Source: an uncultured Pelagibacteraceae bacterium | Lineage (GTDB): Bacteria > Pseudomonadota > Alphaproteobacteria > Pelagibacterales > AG-422-B15 | Direction of reading: 5' to 3' | Assembly: GCA_902614655.1 (NCBI GenBank) | Contig: CACMLX010000001.1 | Coordinates: 1-64,000, forward strand | DNA: 64,000 nt | Notes under the pieces: generated by a model | Told to the model about the DNA's origin: nothing | The model's database searches: none | The model's input: only the letters and a program-made list of their open reading frames with translations | Translations under genes and position numbers: made by a program | Shown: positions 9,170-18,038 of the stretch, in pieces | Layout of the letters: the number at the start of each line of letters is the position of its first letter | How positions within the stretch are numbered: position 1 is the stretch's first letter

Positions 9170-9843
9170 GTATAACTCCTATCGATTAATTCCGTTAATT
9201 GAGAAAAATTGTTTATAACTAAATCAGCATCATTGTAAATATTTTTATTATCAGTATATCCATAACCCACCAAAACAACCGGCATATTTGCATTGTGACC
9301 TGCAATTAAATCTGTTGCACTATCTCCAATCATTATTGACTCATTTTCACTTACACTTAATTTTTTACATATTTCAATCAATGGAAATGGGTCAGGCTTA
9401 CTTTTTGCAAACGTATCTCCACCAACGAGATAGTCAAAGTAATGCAAGACTCCAAGTTTTTCCAATAACATATTGCTGAGTTTTTCCATTTTATTTGTAC
9501 AAACTGCCAACTTTAATTTTTTAGATTTTATATGCTTTAATACCATTTCAACATTTTCAAATAATACACTATCGTCATCAATATTATGCGTATAGTGAAG
9601 CAGAAATATTTTTAACATCTCATTAATTTTATTATCATCATGAGGAATATTTTTAGTTACTACGGTTCTTCGAATTAATTCACGAGCCCCATAACCAACT
9701 AAATTCCTTATCTCCTCCAATGTGACTAGTGGTTCATTCAGCTCTGATAGCATATAATTCAGCGAATTTTTAAAATCTGGAGCTGTATCAACTAGAGTTC
9801 CATCCAGATCAAATATGAAGAGCTTCTTATTTTTTAAATTCAT
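9166..9843 (-). CDS. gph: Phosphoglycolate phosphatase-type HAD hydrolase
   Basis: HAD-superfamily phosphatase. Motif I is FDLDGTLVDT, with the two catalytic Asp in the first residues of the fold; motif III lysine is in FAKSKPDPFP; motif IV is MIGDSATDLIAG. The small helical cap lies between motifs I and II, as in Gph, which removes phosphate from 2-phosphoglycolate. The track begins at 9882 (238 residues), but I prefer the Met at 9843 (225 residues): it puts FDLDGTLVDT at the usual distance from the N-terminus and frees space for promoters between this gene and divergent glmU. Other HAD substrates remain possible. Confidence 0.8.
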   Translation of the reverse strand: MNLKNKKLFIFDLDGTLVDTAPDFKNSLNYMLSELNEPLVTLEEIRNLVGYGARELIRRTVVTKNIPHDDNKINEMLKIFLLHYTHNIDDDSVLFENVEMVLKHIKSKKLKLAVCTNKMEKLSNMLLEKLGVLHYFDYLVGGDTFAKSKPDPFPLIEICKKLSVSENESIMIGDSATDLIAGHNANMPVVLVGYGYTDNKNIYNDADLVINNFSQLTELIDRSYT

Positions 9844-9918
9844 TTTTTTAGTAAATCTCTGAAATAAAATTTTACGATACAAATAATGGCATATTGGTTA
9901 TTTTCTAAAAAAAATTCA

Positions 9919-11220
9919 ATGAAAAATTTAGAAATCATAATACTTGCCGCTGGTAAAGGCACAAGAATGAAATCAAGTAAACCCAAAATACTTCATGAAT
10001 TGGGTGGAAAGCAAATAATTGATTACGTGATTGATGCGTCAATTAGATTGAGGCCAAAAAAAATTCATCTTGTAGTCAATAACCAAATTAAAAAAAATTT
10101 TAAAAACTATAAAAATTTAAATATTGTCATACAAAATAAACAGAATGGCACAGGTGATGCAATGAAGTCTGCAATAAAAAGTCTTGGAAAAGATTCAGTT
10201 GCTCTAGTTCTATACGGTGACGTCCCTCTTATAAAACATAAAACTATTCTTAATGTTTCAAAAATCAAGACTAATAAAGTTAACCTATTATGTTTCAATA
10301 AAGAAGAAAGAAATAACTACGGTAAAGTTATATTAGGTACTGATGGTTTGATCAGTCAGGTGATTGAGCAAAAAGAGCTTAAGAAAAACGAAAATTACTA
10401 CTTATGTAATTCAGGAATCTTTGCAATCGAGACAAAACTATTAAGTTCTTTGCTACCTAAATTAAATAATAATAATAAGAAGAAAGAATTTTATTTAACT
10501 GATATATTTAATTTGGCATTTAAAAAAGGTGTAAAAGTTAATCCGATAGAAACAGCTGAGACAGAAGTTATGGGTGTAAATGACAAAAATGATTTATCGA
10601 TGGTTGAAAAAGAAATCCAAAATGAATTGAGACTCAAGCACCTTACTGCAGGGGTGACCATGAGAGATCCTGATACTGTATATTTATCGAAAGATACTAA
10701 AATTGGAAAAGATGTCACAATTCATCCATTTGTCATCATCGGCAAAAACGTTGTTATTGGTAATAATACTGAAATTCATGCATTCAGTCATATAGAAGAT
10801 TGTAAGATCGGAAACGAAGTCAGTATTGGACCTTATGCCAGAATAAGACCAGGCACAAAAATAAATGATAATGCTAAAGTCGGTAATTTTGTAGAGATCA
10901 AAAATTCAAAAATAGATAAGGGGTCAAAAGTTAATCACTTGTCATATATAGGTGACGCAGAAATAGGTAGAAGAGTTAACGTGGGAGCTGGAACTATTAC
11001 TTGCAATTACGATGGTGCCTCAAAATTTAAAACAGTTATCAAAGATAAAGCATTTATAGGCTCAAACTCATCTTTAGTGGCCCCGTTAATTGTAGGTAAG
11101 AATGCATATATTGGTTCTGGTTCAACTATAACTAAACATGTAATTGAGAACAGTCTTGCGGTTGAAAGATCGTCTCAAAAGACCGTAAAAAATTGGTCAA
11201 ATAAAAAAGGGAAAAGGTAA
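9919..11220 (+). CDS. glmU: Bifunctional GlcNAc-1-P uridyltransferase / GlcN-1-P acetyltransferase GlmU
   Basis: Makes UDP-GlcNAc for peptidoglycan and LPS from glucosamine-1-phosphate, acetyl-CoA and UTP. The N-terminal pyrophosphorylase loop is LAAGKGTRMKSSKPK, with GDVPLI later. The C-terminal half is a left-handed beta-helix of hexapeptide repeats (IGKDVTIHPFVIIGKNVVIG), then VEIKNS, HLSYIGDAEIG and CNYDG. The track start at 9886 adds 11 residues; the Met at 9919 gives the usual short N-terminus MKNLEIIILAAGKG and is preferred. It overlaps glmS by one base (TAATG), so the two hexosamine genes are co-translated. Confidence 0.95.
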   Translation: MKNLEIIILAAGKGTRMKSSKPKILHELGGKQIIDYVIDASIRLRPKKIHLVVNNQIKKNFKNYKNLNIVIQNKQNGTGDAMKSAIKSLGKDSVALVLYGDVPLIKHKTILNVSKIKTNKVNLLCFNKEERNNYGKVILGTDGLISQVIEQKELKKNENYYLCNSGIFAIETKLLSSLLPKLNNNNKKKEFYLTDIFNLAFKKGVKVNPIETAETEVMGVNDKNDLSMVEKEIQNELRLKHLTAGVTMRDPDTVYLSKDTKIGKDVTIHPFVIIGKNVVIGNNTEIHAFSHIEDCKIGNEVSIGPYARIRPGTKINDNAKVGNFVEIKNSKIDKGSKVNHLSYIGDAEIGRRVNVGAGTITCNYDGASKFKTVIKDKAFIGSNSSLVAPLIVGKNAYIGSGSTITKHVIENSLAVERSSQKTVKNWSNKKGKR

Positions 11221-13043
11221 TGTGCGGTATCATTGGTATAACTTCTAAAGAGAATGTGTCTTCGAACATTATAAATGCATTAAGGAAATTAGAATATCGT
11301 GGTTATGACTCTGCTGGTATTGCAATAAATACTGCCAAGAAGATCAATCAAAGAAAAGTAAAAGGCAAGCTTGATAATTTGATTTACGCTCTTCAGAAAG
11401 ATCAATTTGATGGCAATACGGGAATAGGTCACACTCGTTGGGCTACTCATGGGGAACCATCTGATAAAAATGCACACCCCCATTCATCAACCTCGGTATC
11501 GCTTGTACATAATGGAATAATTGAAAATGCTGCAGAATTGAAAAAATTAAAGGAATTAAAAGATTATAATTTTGAGTCAGATACTGACTCTGAGGTAATT
11601 ACTGCGTTATTAACGTTTTATCTAAATGAGGGTCTGAGCCATCTTGAGAGTGTTCAAAAGACAATTTCTTCTCTAGAGGGATCATACGCACTAGCAATTA
11701 TTTTTAGTGATAGTGAAGATACTATTTATGGCGCTAAGAATGGAAGTCCGCTTGTTGCAGGAACAAATGGAGTTGGCAATTCAATAGGATCTGACTCGAT
11801 TGCACTAAGCTCAGTTGCCAATAAAGTGTGTTACTTGGAAGACGGGGATATAACAGTATTAAACAAAGAAAGTATAGAAATTTATAACCTGGAGGGCGAA
11901 AGAGCGAATAGAGAATTTGTAGAAATAGGAATAAACGAGTCAGAAGTTTCAAAAGGTCCTTATAAACATTTTATGGAGAAAGAAATACATGAACACCCTC
12001 ATGCAGTAGGTGAAACATTTCGACAATTTATAGATTACGATAAGTGCACAATCGCAATTTCAAATATTAATTTAAATTTTGATAAAATTTCAAAGATTTA
12101 TCTGATTGCCTGTGGAACTGCATATTATTCATGTTTGGTGGGCAAGTATTATTTTGAACAATATGCAAGGACACCTGTTGAATGTGATATGGCATCAGAG
12201 TTTCGTTATCGTGATCCAGTAATTGATCCAAATGCATTGTGTATATTTGTTTCTCAATCTGGTGAGACCGCTGATACTAAAGCTGCTTTGGATTATTGTA
12301 GAAAGCAAAAAATTCAGACATTGAGTATTGTAAATGTTAAAAATAGTTCAATAGCAAGAGATAGCGATCATTGTATTTATACTAAAGCAGGAGCAGAAAT
12401 AGGGGTCGCTTCAACAAAGGCATTTACTGCTCAACTATCAGCACTTTTATCTCTCTCAATTCATTTAGCATCAGTAAAAAAATTCATTTCAATTGAGGAA
12501 AATAAAAAATTATGCAAGGAGGTTATGCAAGCCCCTCAATTGCTTGAACAATCAATAGAGAGATCTTATGCACTAAAAGATACAGCAAAAGCAATAATAA
12601 ATGCTAAGGGTGTAATGTATCTTGGCCGCGGTACCGCGTTTCCATTGGCATTGGAAGGAGCATTAAAGTTTAAAGAAATATCATATATCCATGCAGAGGG
12701 ATATCCTGCAGGTGAAATGAAACACGGTCCACTTGCTTTAATAGAAAAAGATTTGCCCGTTGTATGCATTGTCCCACCAGGTCTGTTATTTCATAAAACA
12801 ATTTCAAACATACAAGAAGTTATTGCTCGTGGAGGTAAAATATTAATGATAACAGACGATGAAACATTGGAGTCAAATTCTGAAAATATTTGGGAAGTTT
12901 TTCGTTTACCAAAATGCCCCAAATCAATTGAAGCAATCGTTTATTCAGTTCCCATTCATATGCTTGCCTACTACACGGCAGTTGAGCTTGGTAATGATGT
13001 CGATCAGCCAAGAAATCTTGCTAAGTCCGTTACGGTAGAATAA
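11220..13043 (+). CDS. glmS: Glutamine-fructose-6-phosphate aminotransferase GlmS
   Basis: A 607-residue, full-length enzyme making glucosamine-6-phosphate from fructose-6-phosphate and glutamine. It begins MCGIIGI, where Cys2 becomes the N-terminal nucleophile of the glutaminase domain. GHTRWATHGEPSDKNAHPH is the glutamine-binding region. Two SIS domains follow (CGTAYYSCLVGKYY and SQSGETADT; then LGRGTAFPLALEGALKFKE). The end DVDQPRNLAKSVTVE is the canonical tail. Its start overlaps the glmU stop. No glmS ribozyme is seen upstream, as expected outside Firmicutes-type bacteria. Together glmU-glmS cover the committed steps to UDP-GlcNAc except GlmM, which is not in this window. Confidence 0.97.
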   Translation: MCGIIGITSKENVSSNIINALRKLEYRGYDSAGIAINTAKKINQRKVKGKLDNLIYALQKDQFDGNTGIGHTRWATHGEPSDKNAHPHSSTSVSLVHNGIIENAAELKKLKELKDYNFESDTDSEVITALLTFYLNEGLSHLESVQKTISSLEGSYALAIIFSDSEDTIYGAKNGSPLVAGTNGVGNSIGSDSIALSSVANKVCYLEDGDITVLNKESIEIYNLEGERANREFVEIGINESEVSKGPYKHFMEKEIHEHPHAVGETFRQFIDYDKCTIAISNINLNFDKISKIYLIACGTAYYSCLVGKYYFEQYARTPVECDMASEFRYRDPVIDPNALCIFVSQSGETADTKAALDYCRKQKIQTLSIVNVKNSSIARDSDHCIYTKAGAEIGVASTKAFTAQLSALLSLSIHLASVKKFISIEENKKLCKEVMQAPQLLEQSIERSYALKDTAKAIINAKGVMYLGRGTAFPLALEGALKFKEISYIHAEGYPAGEMKHGPLALIEKDLPVVCIVPPGLLFHKTISNIQEVIARGGKILMITDDETLESNSENIWEVFRLPKCPKSIEAIVYSVPIHMLAYYTAVELGNDVDQPRNLAKSVTVE

Positions 13044-13047
13044 TTTA

Positions 13048-13074
13048 TTGACACAAAAACTGACAACATACAAT
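13048..13074 (+). promoter_or_regulatory. Candidate sigma70-type promoter of the exported hydrolase
   Basis: A perfect TTGACA (13048-13053) is followed after 15 bases by TACAAT (13069-13074), 5/6 to the -10 consensus. The spacer is shorter than the ideal 17. A start site about 7 bases on would lie almost at the ATG (13085), implying a nearly leaderless transcript. No Shine-Dalgarno is visible, which fits. This is a motif call only. Confidence 0.4.
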
Positions 13075-13084
13075 CTTTATTAAA

Positions 13085-14155
13085 ATGTTGGAAAAGATAA
13101 GCATCCTTATTTTTTTATTGTTTTTTAATGCGATAAGTTTCATTCATGCATATGAAGTTTCACCTGGTGTTTTGAGAACGCCTGACACTCAATTTGAAAA
13201 TCTTGAGGATTATCCGTTTGATCCAAATTATATTGAAATTGACGGTTTAAGAATTCACTACCTCGACGAAGGACCTAAAGATGGTGATCCAATTTTCCTT
13301 CTTCATGGCTTGCCAACTTGGAGTTATCTATTTCGAACAATGATACCGGTATTAGCTGACGCAGGTCACAGAGTTATTGTTCCAGATTTAGTAGGATTTG
13401 GAAAGTCAGATAAATTTATTTCTAAATATGATTACAGTTATGAGTTTCATATCAACACCATGAAGGCTTTGGTGGGACAACTTGATTTAAGAGAAGCAAC
13501 ATTCTTTGGACAAGATTGGGGAGGCATGATTGGACTTAGGGTTGTAGCTGAAATGCCCGATCGTTTTGCAAGAGTTGTTGTTTCAAATACAGGAATGGCT
13601 GCTAGAGATGGAATAACTGCATGGGTATTTGAGAATTTTGTAAAATTTATGGTCTGGTGGAATGGAGCGGTCACTTTTGAGGAACTTAGAACAGCTGCTG
13701 ATAAAGCGTTAATGTTGGAAGAGCCATCACCGTTTGAAGGTATGAGAATGTTTTCAAAATGGATTGCACACTCGTATTACTCGGATGATATGGATATATC
13801 AGGGATTATTTCTACTTTCGGGAGCTTAGAGTTATCTGATGAGCAAATCAAAGCTTATGAAGCTCCGTATCCTTCAGGTCAATATAAAGCAGGAGCTCAC
13901 GTCATGGCTTATTTTTTACCGACACAATTAATCCAAAATGAGAAATACTGGAAAGATGTTTATGAAAAATGGGATAAACCTTTTCTTGTGGCGTTTGGAG
14001 GTAATGAACGAATAACAATATCTATGAAGGAAGATTTTTTGACTAGGATACCAAACCCTACCGTCGTTACTTTGGAAGGAGTTGGACATTTCTGCCAAGA
14101 AGAGGCCGGTCCTGAACTAGCAAACTTAATAAATGATTTTATTCTAAAAAACTAG
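13085..14155 (+). CDS. Exported haloalkane-dehalogenase-like alpha/beta hydrolase
   Basis: A 356-residue protein with a signal peptide (about 1-22, ending FIHA). The mature part follows the haloalkane dehalogenase subfamily I plan: LRTPDTQFENLEDYPF, then HGLPTWSYLFR, the nucleophile elbow FGQDWGGMIG (Asp nucleophile plus halide-binding Trp), a cap domain with APYPSGQYKAG, and the base in GVGHFCQEEAG. Two differences stand out. HGEPTWS of classic enzymes is HGLPTWS, and the expected acid Asp after strand 7 appears as Glu in FGGNERIT. Members release halide from alkyl halides; with these changes and a periplasmic location, an ester or other substrate is possible. Confidence 0.78.
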   Translation: MLEKISILIFLLFFNAISFIHAYEVSPGVLRTPDTQFENLEDYPFDPNYIEIDGLRIHYLDEGPKDGDPIFLLHGLPTWSYLFRTMIPVLADAGHRVIVPDLVGFGKSDKFISKYDYSYEFHINTMKALVGQLDLREATFFGQDWGGMIGLRVVAEMPDRFARVVVSNTGMAARDGITAWVFENFVKFMVWWNGAVTFEELRTAADKALMLEEPSPFEGMRMFSKWIAHSYYSDDMDISGIISTFGSLELSDEQIKAYEAPYPSGQYKAGAHVMAYFLPTQLIQNEKYWKDVYEKWDKPFLVAFGGNERITISMKEDFLTRIPNPTVVTLEGVGHFCQEEAGPELANLINDFILKN

Positions 14156-14209
14156 AAAATATAAAATTTATACCTATTATAAATTATACTTTTATTTAAG
14201 ATTAAAAAT

Positions 14210-14890
14210 ATGACAGTAACTTTAAGATCAGATGGAGATGTTTCAATCATTCAAATGGATGATGGCAAAGTAAATGTATTCTCTCCTGATATGATAAAAA
14301 ATTTTAGTAAGATATTAGAACAAGTTCCATCTGATAAAGGGTCTGTTTTAATAGCAGGTCGAGAAGGAATGTTTTCTGCTGGGTTTGATTTAAAAGTTAT
14401 GATGTCTAGTCCAGAAAATGCTGCCGACATGGTTAAAAGTGGTTTTAACTTGTTATTAAAAATTTTTACTTTTCCAAGACCGATTGTTGCGGCTTGCAGC
14501 GGACACGCAATCGCGCTTGGTGCTTTTTTACTTTGTAGCTGTGATCATCGAATAGGAATTAAAGGTGACTTTAAAATTGGAGCCAACGAATTACGAAATA
14601 ATATGATTATTCCAACACCAATACTTGAACTTGCAAAATTTAAATTGACAAAACCGCACAAGCAGAGAGCGCTATTAAATGCTGAAATGTATTCAATAGA
14701 AGATGCTATTGCTCCAGGTTATTTAGATGAAGTAACTGAACATGAAAAGTTAATGGAGCTTGCATTGGCTAAAGCAAAAGATTTAGCAACACTCGCTCAT
14801 CCACAATATCAGCAAACCAAAAAACTCGACCAGGAAGATGTAGCAGCAAAAATAAGTGCTGGGATAGATACCTTAGGAGCAATAAACTAA
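14210..14890 (+). CDS. Enoyl-CoA hydratase/isomerase (crotonase) family protein
   Basis: A 226-residue crotonase-fold protein, shorter than typical enoyl-CoA hydratase (about 260). The first oxyanion-hole region is FSAGFDLKVM (near 62-71). The second is ACSGHAIALGAFLLCSCDHR (near 95-114). The usual hydratase glutamates are not obvious at the GxG site, and the C-terminal helices are shortened, so it may be an isomerase- or hydrolase-type member. It is a single gene with AT-rich spacers on both sides. The acyl-CoA-binding family call is firm; the reaction is not. Confidence 0.82.
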   Translation: MTVTLRSDGDVSIIQMDDGKVNVFSPDMIKNFSKILEQVPSDKGSVLIAGREGMFSAGFDLKVMMSSPENAADMVKSGFNLLLKIFTFPRPIVAACSGHAIALGAFLLCSCDHRIGIKGDFKIGANELRNNMIIPTPILELAKFKLTKPHKQRALLNAEMYSIEDAIAPGYLDEVTEHEKLMELALAKAKDLATLAHPQYQQTKKLDQEDVAAKISAGIDTLGAIN

Positions 14891-14936
14891 GTAAAATCAA
14901 TGTATTTTACTGAAACTCTAGTATTTTACTTTATTT
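14890..14936 (+). promoter_or_regulatory. Inverted repeats in the leader of the DAHP synthase gene
   Basis: AGTAAAAT (14890-14897) can pair perfectly with ATTTTACT at 14904-14911, or with a second copy at 14923-14930 that is followed by TTATTT. Two mutually exclusive hairpins from one left arm could form an attenuator or terminator. Alternatively, the palindrome may be an operator; it loosely recalls a TyrR-type box but with a longer centre. Role unproven. Confidence 0.3.
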
Positions 14937-14973
14937 AGTACTATAAAGCCCGCAAAACGATTATTTAAAAAAT

Positions 14974-16353
14974 ATGAAGAAATGGTCTGTTAACAGTTGG
15001 AGAAATTACGAGGCTAAGCATTTGCCAGAGTATCCAGATGTGAAGAAATTAGAAAAAACCGAGGATCAGTTAAGATCTTATCCGCCACTTGTTTTTGCAG
15101 GTGAAGCAAGAGATTTAAAAAGAAATCTTGCCAAAGTTTCAGAGGGTAAAGCATTTTTATTGCAAGGTGGTGATTGTGCGGAAAGTTTTGATGATTTCAA
15201 TGCAGATTATATAAGAGATACATTTAAAGTATTATTGCAAATGTCAGTCACATTAACTGCTGCAGGTAATTGCCCTGTCGTAAAAGTTGGAAGAATGGCA
15301 GGTCAATTTGCAAAACCACGAAGTGCGCCTAAAGAAGAAATAAATGGTATTGAGTTAGATAGCTATAAGGGTGACATTATAAATGATATGGACTTTACTG
15401 AAGATGCGAGAGTTCCCGACCCTGATCGTATGATCAGAGCCTACACACAATCAGCTGCTACGCTTAATTTATTAAGAGCTTTTGCTAAAGGTGGATTTTC
15501 AGATTTGAATAAAGTTCATCAATGGAATATGGGATTTGTAGATGAAAGTTCTCAAGGAAAGAAATTTAGAGAACTAGCGAATAAAATCTCGGATACACTA
15601 TCTTTTATGGAAGCTATTGGAATTTCTTCAAGAAACACAAAACGTTTAAGAAGTGTTGACTTCTTTACAAGTCACGAGGCTTTATTGCTTCCTTATGAAG
15701 AATGTCTGACGCGACTTGATAGTACATCAGGTGAAGTTTATGACACATCAGCTCACATGGTTTGGATTGGTGATCGAACCAGACAGCCTGATGGAGCACA
15801 TGTAGAATTTTGCAGAGGGATTAAAAATCCAATTGGAATTAAATGTGGACCATCTTTAGATCCTGAGGAGTTAAAAAAGCTTCTTGATATTCTCAACCCT
15901 GAGAATGAGGCTGGAAAAATAACATTAATTTGTCGATTTGGTTCTGAGACTATAAATGAAAAGTTACCAAAGCTTATACAGCCGTTTTTAAATTCAGATC
16001 ACAATTTAGTTTGGTCTTGTGATCCAATGCACGGCAATACCATGAAAGCTAATTCAGGTTTTAAAACAAGACCATTTGAAAGTGTTCTTAAAGAAGTTGA
16101 GACATTTTTTGATATTCATCATCAAATGGGAACATACCCAGGTGGAGTTCATTTAGAAATGACAGGTCAAAATGTAACTGAATGTATTGGTGGTGCTCAA
16201 GCCATTAAGGATGAAGATCTTTCAGCACGATATCATACCCACTGTGACCCAAGGCTGAATGCAAATCAAGCACTTGAACTTGCATTTTTAATATCTGATA
16301 AGCTCAGAGAGTCCCAAGAACCACATAATTCAAAGATTACGATTGCTAAGTAA
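14974..16353 (+). CDS. Class II 3-deoxy-7-phosphoheptulonate (DAHP) synthase
   Basis: A 459-residue plant/mycobacterial-type (class II) DAHP synthase, the first step of the shikimate pathway from PEP and erythrose-4-phosphate. Signatures: [22 protein letters not shown] at the start, [14 protein letters not shown] (metal-binding Cys in GGDCAE), [29 protein letters not shown], and the closing metal ligands in MTGQNVTEC and [10 protein letters not shown]. It is unrelated to the short AroFGH class I enzymes. A leader with competing inverted repeats precedes it. nadE follows after 35 bp and may be co-transcribed. Confidence 0.95.
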   Translation: MKKWSVNSWRNYEAKHLPEYPDVKKLEKTEDQLRSYPPLVFAGEARDLKRNLAKVSEGKAFLLQGGDCAESFDDFNADYIRDTFKVLLQMSVTLTAAGNCPVVKVGRMAGQFAKPRSAPKEEINGIELDSYKGDIINDMDFTEDARVPDPDRMIRAYTQSAATLNLLRAFAKGGFSDLNKVHQWNMGFVDESSQGKKFRELANKISDTLSFMEAIGISSRNTKRLRSVDFFTSHEALLLPYEECLTRLDSTSGEVYDTSAHMVWIGDRTRQPDGAHVEFCRGIKNPIGIKCGPSLDPEELKKLLDILNPENEAGKITLICRFGSETINEKLPKLIQPFLNSDHNLVWSCDPMHGNTMKANSGFKTRPFESVLKEVETFFDIHHQMGTYPGGVHLEMTGQNVTECIGGAQAIKDEDLSARYHTHCDPRLNANQALELAFLISDKLRESQEPHNSKITIAK

Positions 16354-16388
16354 TTGCGACTAAATTATTTAGTTGTAAGATCAGTAAA

Positions 16389-18038
16389 ATGACAGAAAAA
16401 ACCTCCATATTAATTGTTCAGTCCAACCCAGAAGTGGGAAATATTGATAAGAATAAACAAATTGTGATTGATCATATTGAAAGCAATAAATCTGATCTCA
16501 TAATTTTCTCTGAATTGATGCTTACAGGTTACCCTCCAGAAGATTTGGTTTTAAAACCAGCTTTTATGGAAAAAGTTAACAATGCAATTTCAGATATTTT
16601 GAATTGTTCTCAAAATAGTAATTCAACAATAATCATAGGCACTCCTTTTTTGGAAGAGAGCAAACTGTTCAACACAGCTCTAGTAATTAAAAAGGGTAAG
16701 ATCTTACATAAACATCATAAAATGGCTTTGCCAAACTATGGAGTATTTGATGAAAAAAGAATTTTCTCAAATGGAGAGAAAGTCAGCATTATCGAATTCA
16801 ATGGAATTAAATTAGGTCTATTTATTTGTGAGGACATATGGGTGAACGATACAATTGTTGAGATTGATAAAAATAAAATTGACTTGGCGGTATCATTAAA
16901 CGCGTCCCCATTTGATATAAATAAAATTGAGGAAAGAGAAAAAAAGGCACTCAGTTTTGCAAACTCTATTGACGCTCCTTTAATTTATGTAAATCAAGTT
17001 GGAGGTCAAGATGAGATTGTTTTTGACGGATCTTCCTTCTTATGTGATCAAAAAAAGGTAATTTCTAAATTTAAATACTGCGTTGAAGAAAGCAGGGAAT
17101 ATAAATTCAACCTCAATACTAAGACTTTTGATATTGAAGAAGAGGTACCTCTCAGTAGTGATAAGCACGATGTTGTCTATTCCAATCTTATGCTTGGGCT
17201 AAGAGACTATGTTGAAAAAAATAAATTTCCAGGAGTTGTCATTGGCATTTCAGGAGGTATAGATAGTGCATTTAGCGCAGTTGTCGCAACCGATGCATTA
17301 GGACCTGAAAGAGTAAAAGGTATTTTAATGCCATCTCAGTTTACAAGCGAGGAAAGTAATGAGGATGCAAATCTGTTAGGAAAAAAATTAGGTATCGAGT
17401 TAATAAGTGTTTCTATAAAAGATATTGTGAACTCATACGATAGCACTCTTTCAAATTTATTCGCGGGTAAAGAAAAAGATATTACTGAAGAAAATATTCA
17501 ATCAAGAACCAGAGGTGCAATATTGATGGCCTATTCAAACAAGTTTGGCCATATGTTAGTTACTAATGGCAATAAATCAGAAGTCTCAGTTGGATATTCA
17601 ACTTTATACGGAGATATGTGTGGGGGGTTTTCAGTAGTTAAGGATATTTATAAATCTGATTTATATAAACTTTCCGAATGGAGAAACGAAAATCTTCCAT
17701 CATTTTCAGCAATTAAAGCAAAGGATGTTATTCCTAAAAATATTATAACAAAAGAGCCCACTGCTGAACTTAAAGAGGATCAGAAAGATAGTGATTCCCT
17801 TCCGCCCTATGATGTCTTGGATAAAATTTTGTACTTACTTGTTGAAAAAGAAAGTTCAATTAACGAGATCATTTCGAAAGGTTATGAGCCAAGCTTGGTT
17901 ACAAAAGTTCAGAATTTGCTCTATAATTCTGAATATAAAAGACGACAAGCAGCTCCGGGTGTAAAAATTTCAGAGAGAAATTTTGGATATGACAGACGAT
18001 ACCCAATAACAAATGCATTCAGAGATGAGGAAAAATAG
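16389..18038 (+). CDS. nadE: Glutamine-dependent NAD+ synthetase
   Basis: A 549-residue two-domain enzyme amidating nicotinate adenine dinucleotide to NAD+. The N-terminal nitrilase-type glutaminase shows its triad: Glu in FSELMLTGYPPEDL, Lys in HHKMALPNYGVF, Cys in GLFICEDIW. The C-terminal ATP-pyrophosphatase domain has the P-loop GISGGIDSAFSAVVA (near 284-298), then TNGNKSEVSVGYSTLYGDMCGG. The fused glutaminase means it uses glutamine rather than free ammonia. Its TAG is followed at once by gltX (0 bp), so translation is probably coupled. Confidence 0.96.
   Translation: MTEKTSILIVQSNPEVGNIDKNKQIVIDHIESNKSDLIIFSELMLTGYPPEDLVLKPAFMEKVNNAISDILNCSQNSNSTIIIGTPFLEESKLFNTALVIKKGKILHKHHKMALPNYGVFDEKRIFSNGEKVSIIEFNGIKLGLFICEDIWVNDTIVEIDKNKIDLAVSLNASPFDINKIEEREKKALSFANSIDAPLIYVNQVGGQDEIVFDGSSFLCDQKKVISKFKYCVEESREYKFNLNTKTFDIEEEVPLSSDKHDVVYSNLMLGLRDYVEKNKFPGVVIGISGGIDSAFSAVVATDALGPERVKGILMPSQFTSEESNEDANLLGKKLGIELISVSIKDIVNSYDSTLSNLFAGKEKDITEENIQSRTRGAILMAYSNKFGHMLVTNGNKSEVSVGYSTLYGDMCGGFSVVKDIYKSDLYKLSEWRNENLPSFSAIKAKDVIPKNIITKEPTAELKEDQKDSDSLPPYDVLDKILYLLVEKESSINEIISKGYEPSLVTKVQNLLYNSEYKRRQAAPGVKISERNFGYDRRYPITNAFRDEEK

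Noticed and set aside
9288-9479. Plus-strand ORF of 63 residues inside gph
   Set aside because: Antisense shadow rich in His, Leu and Gln, with no own context.
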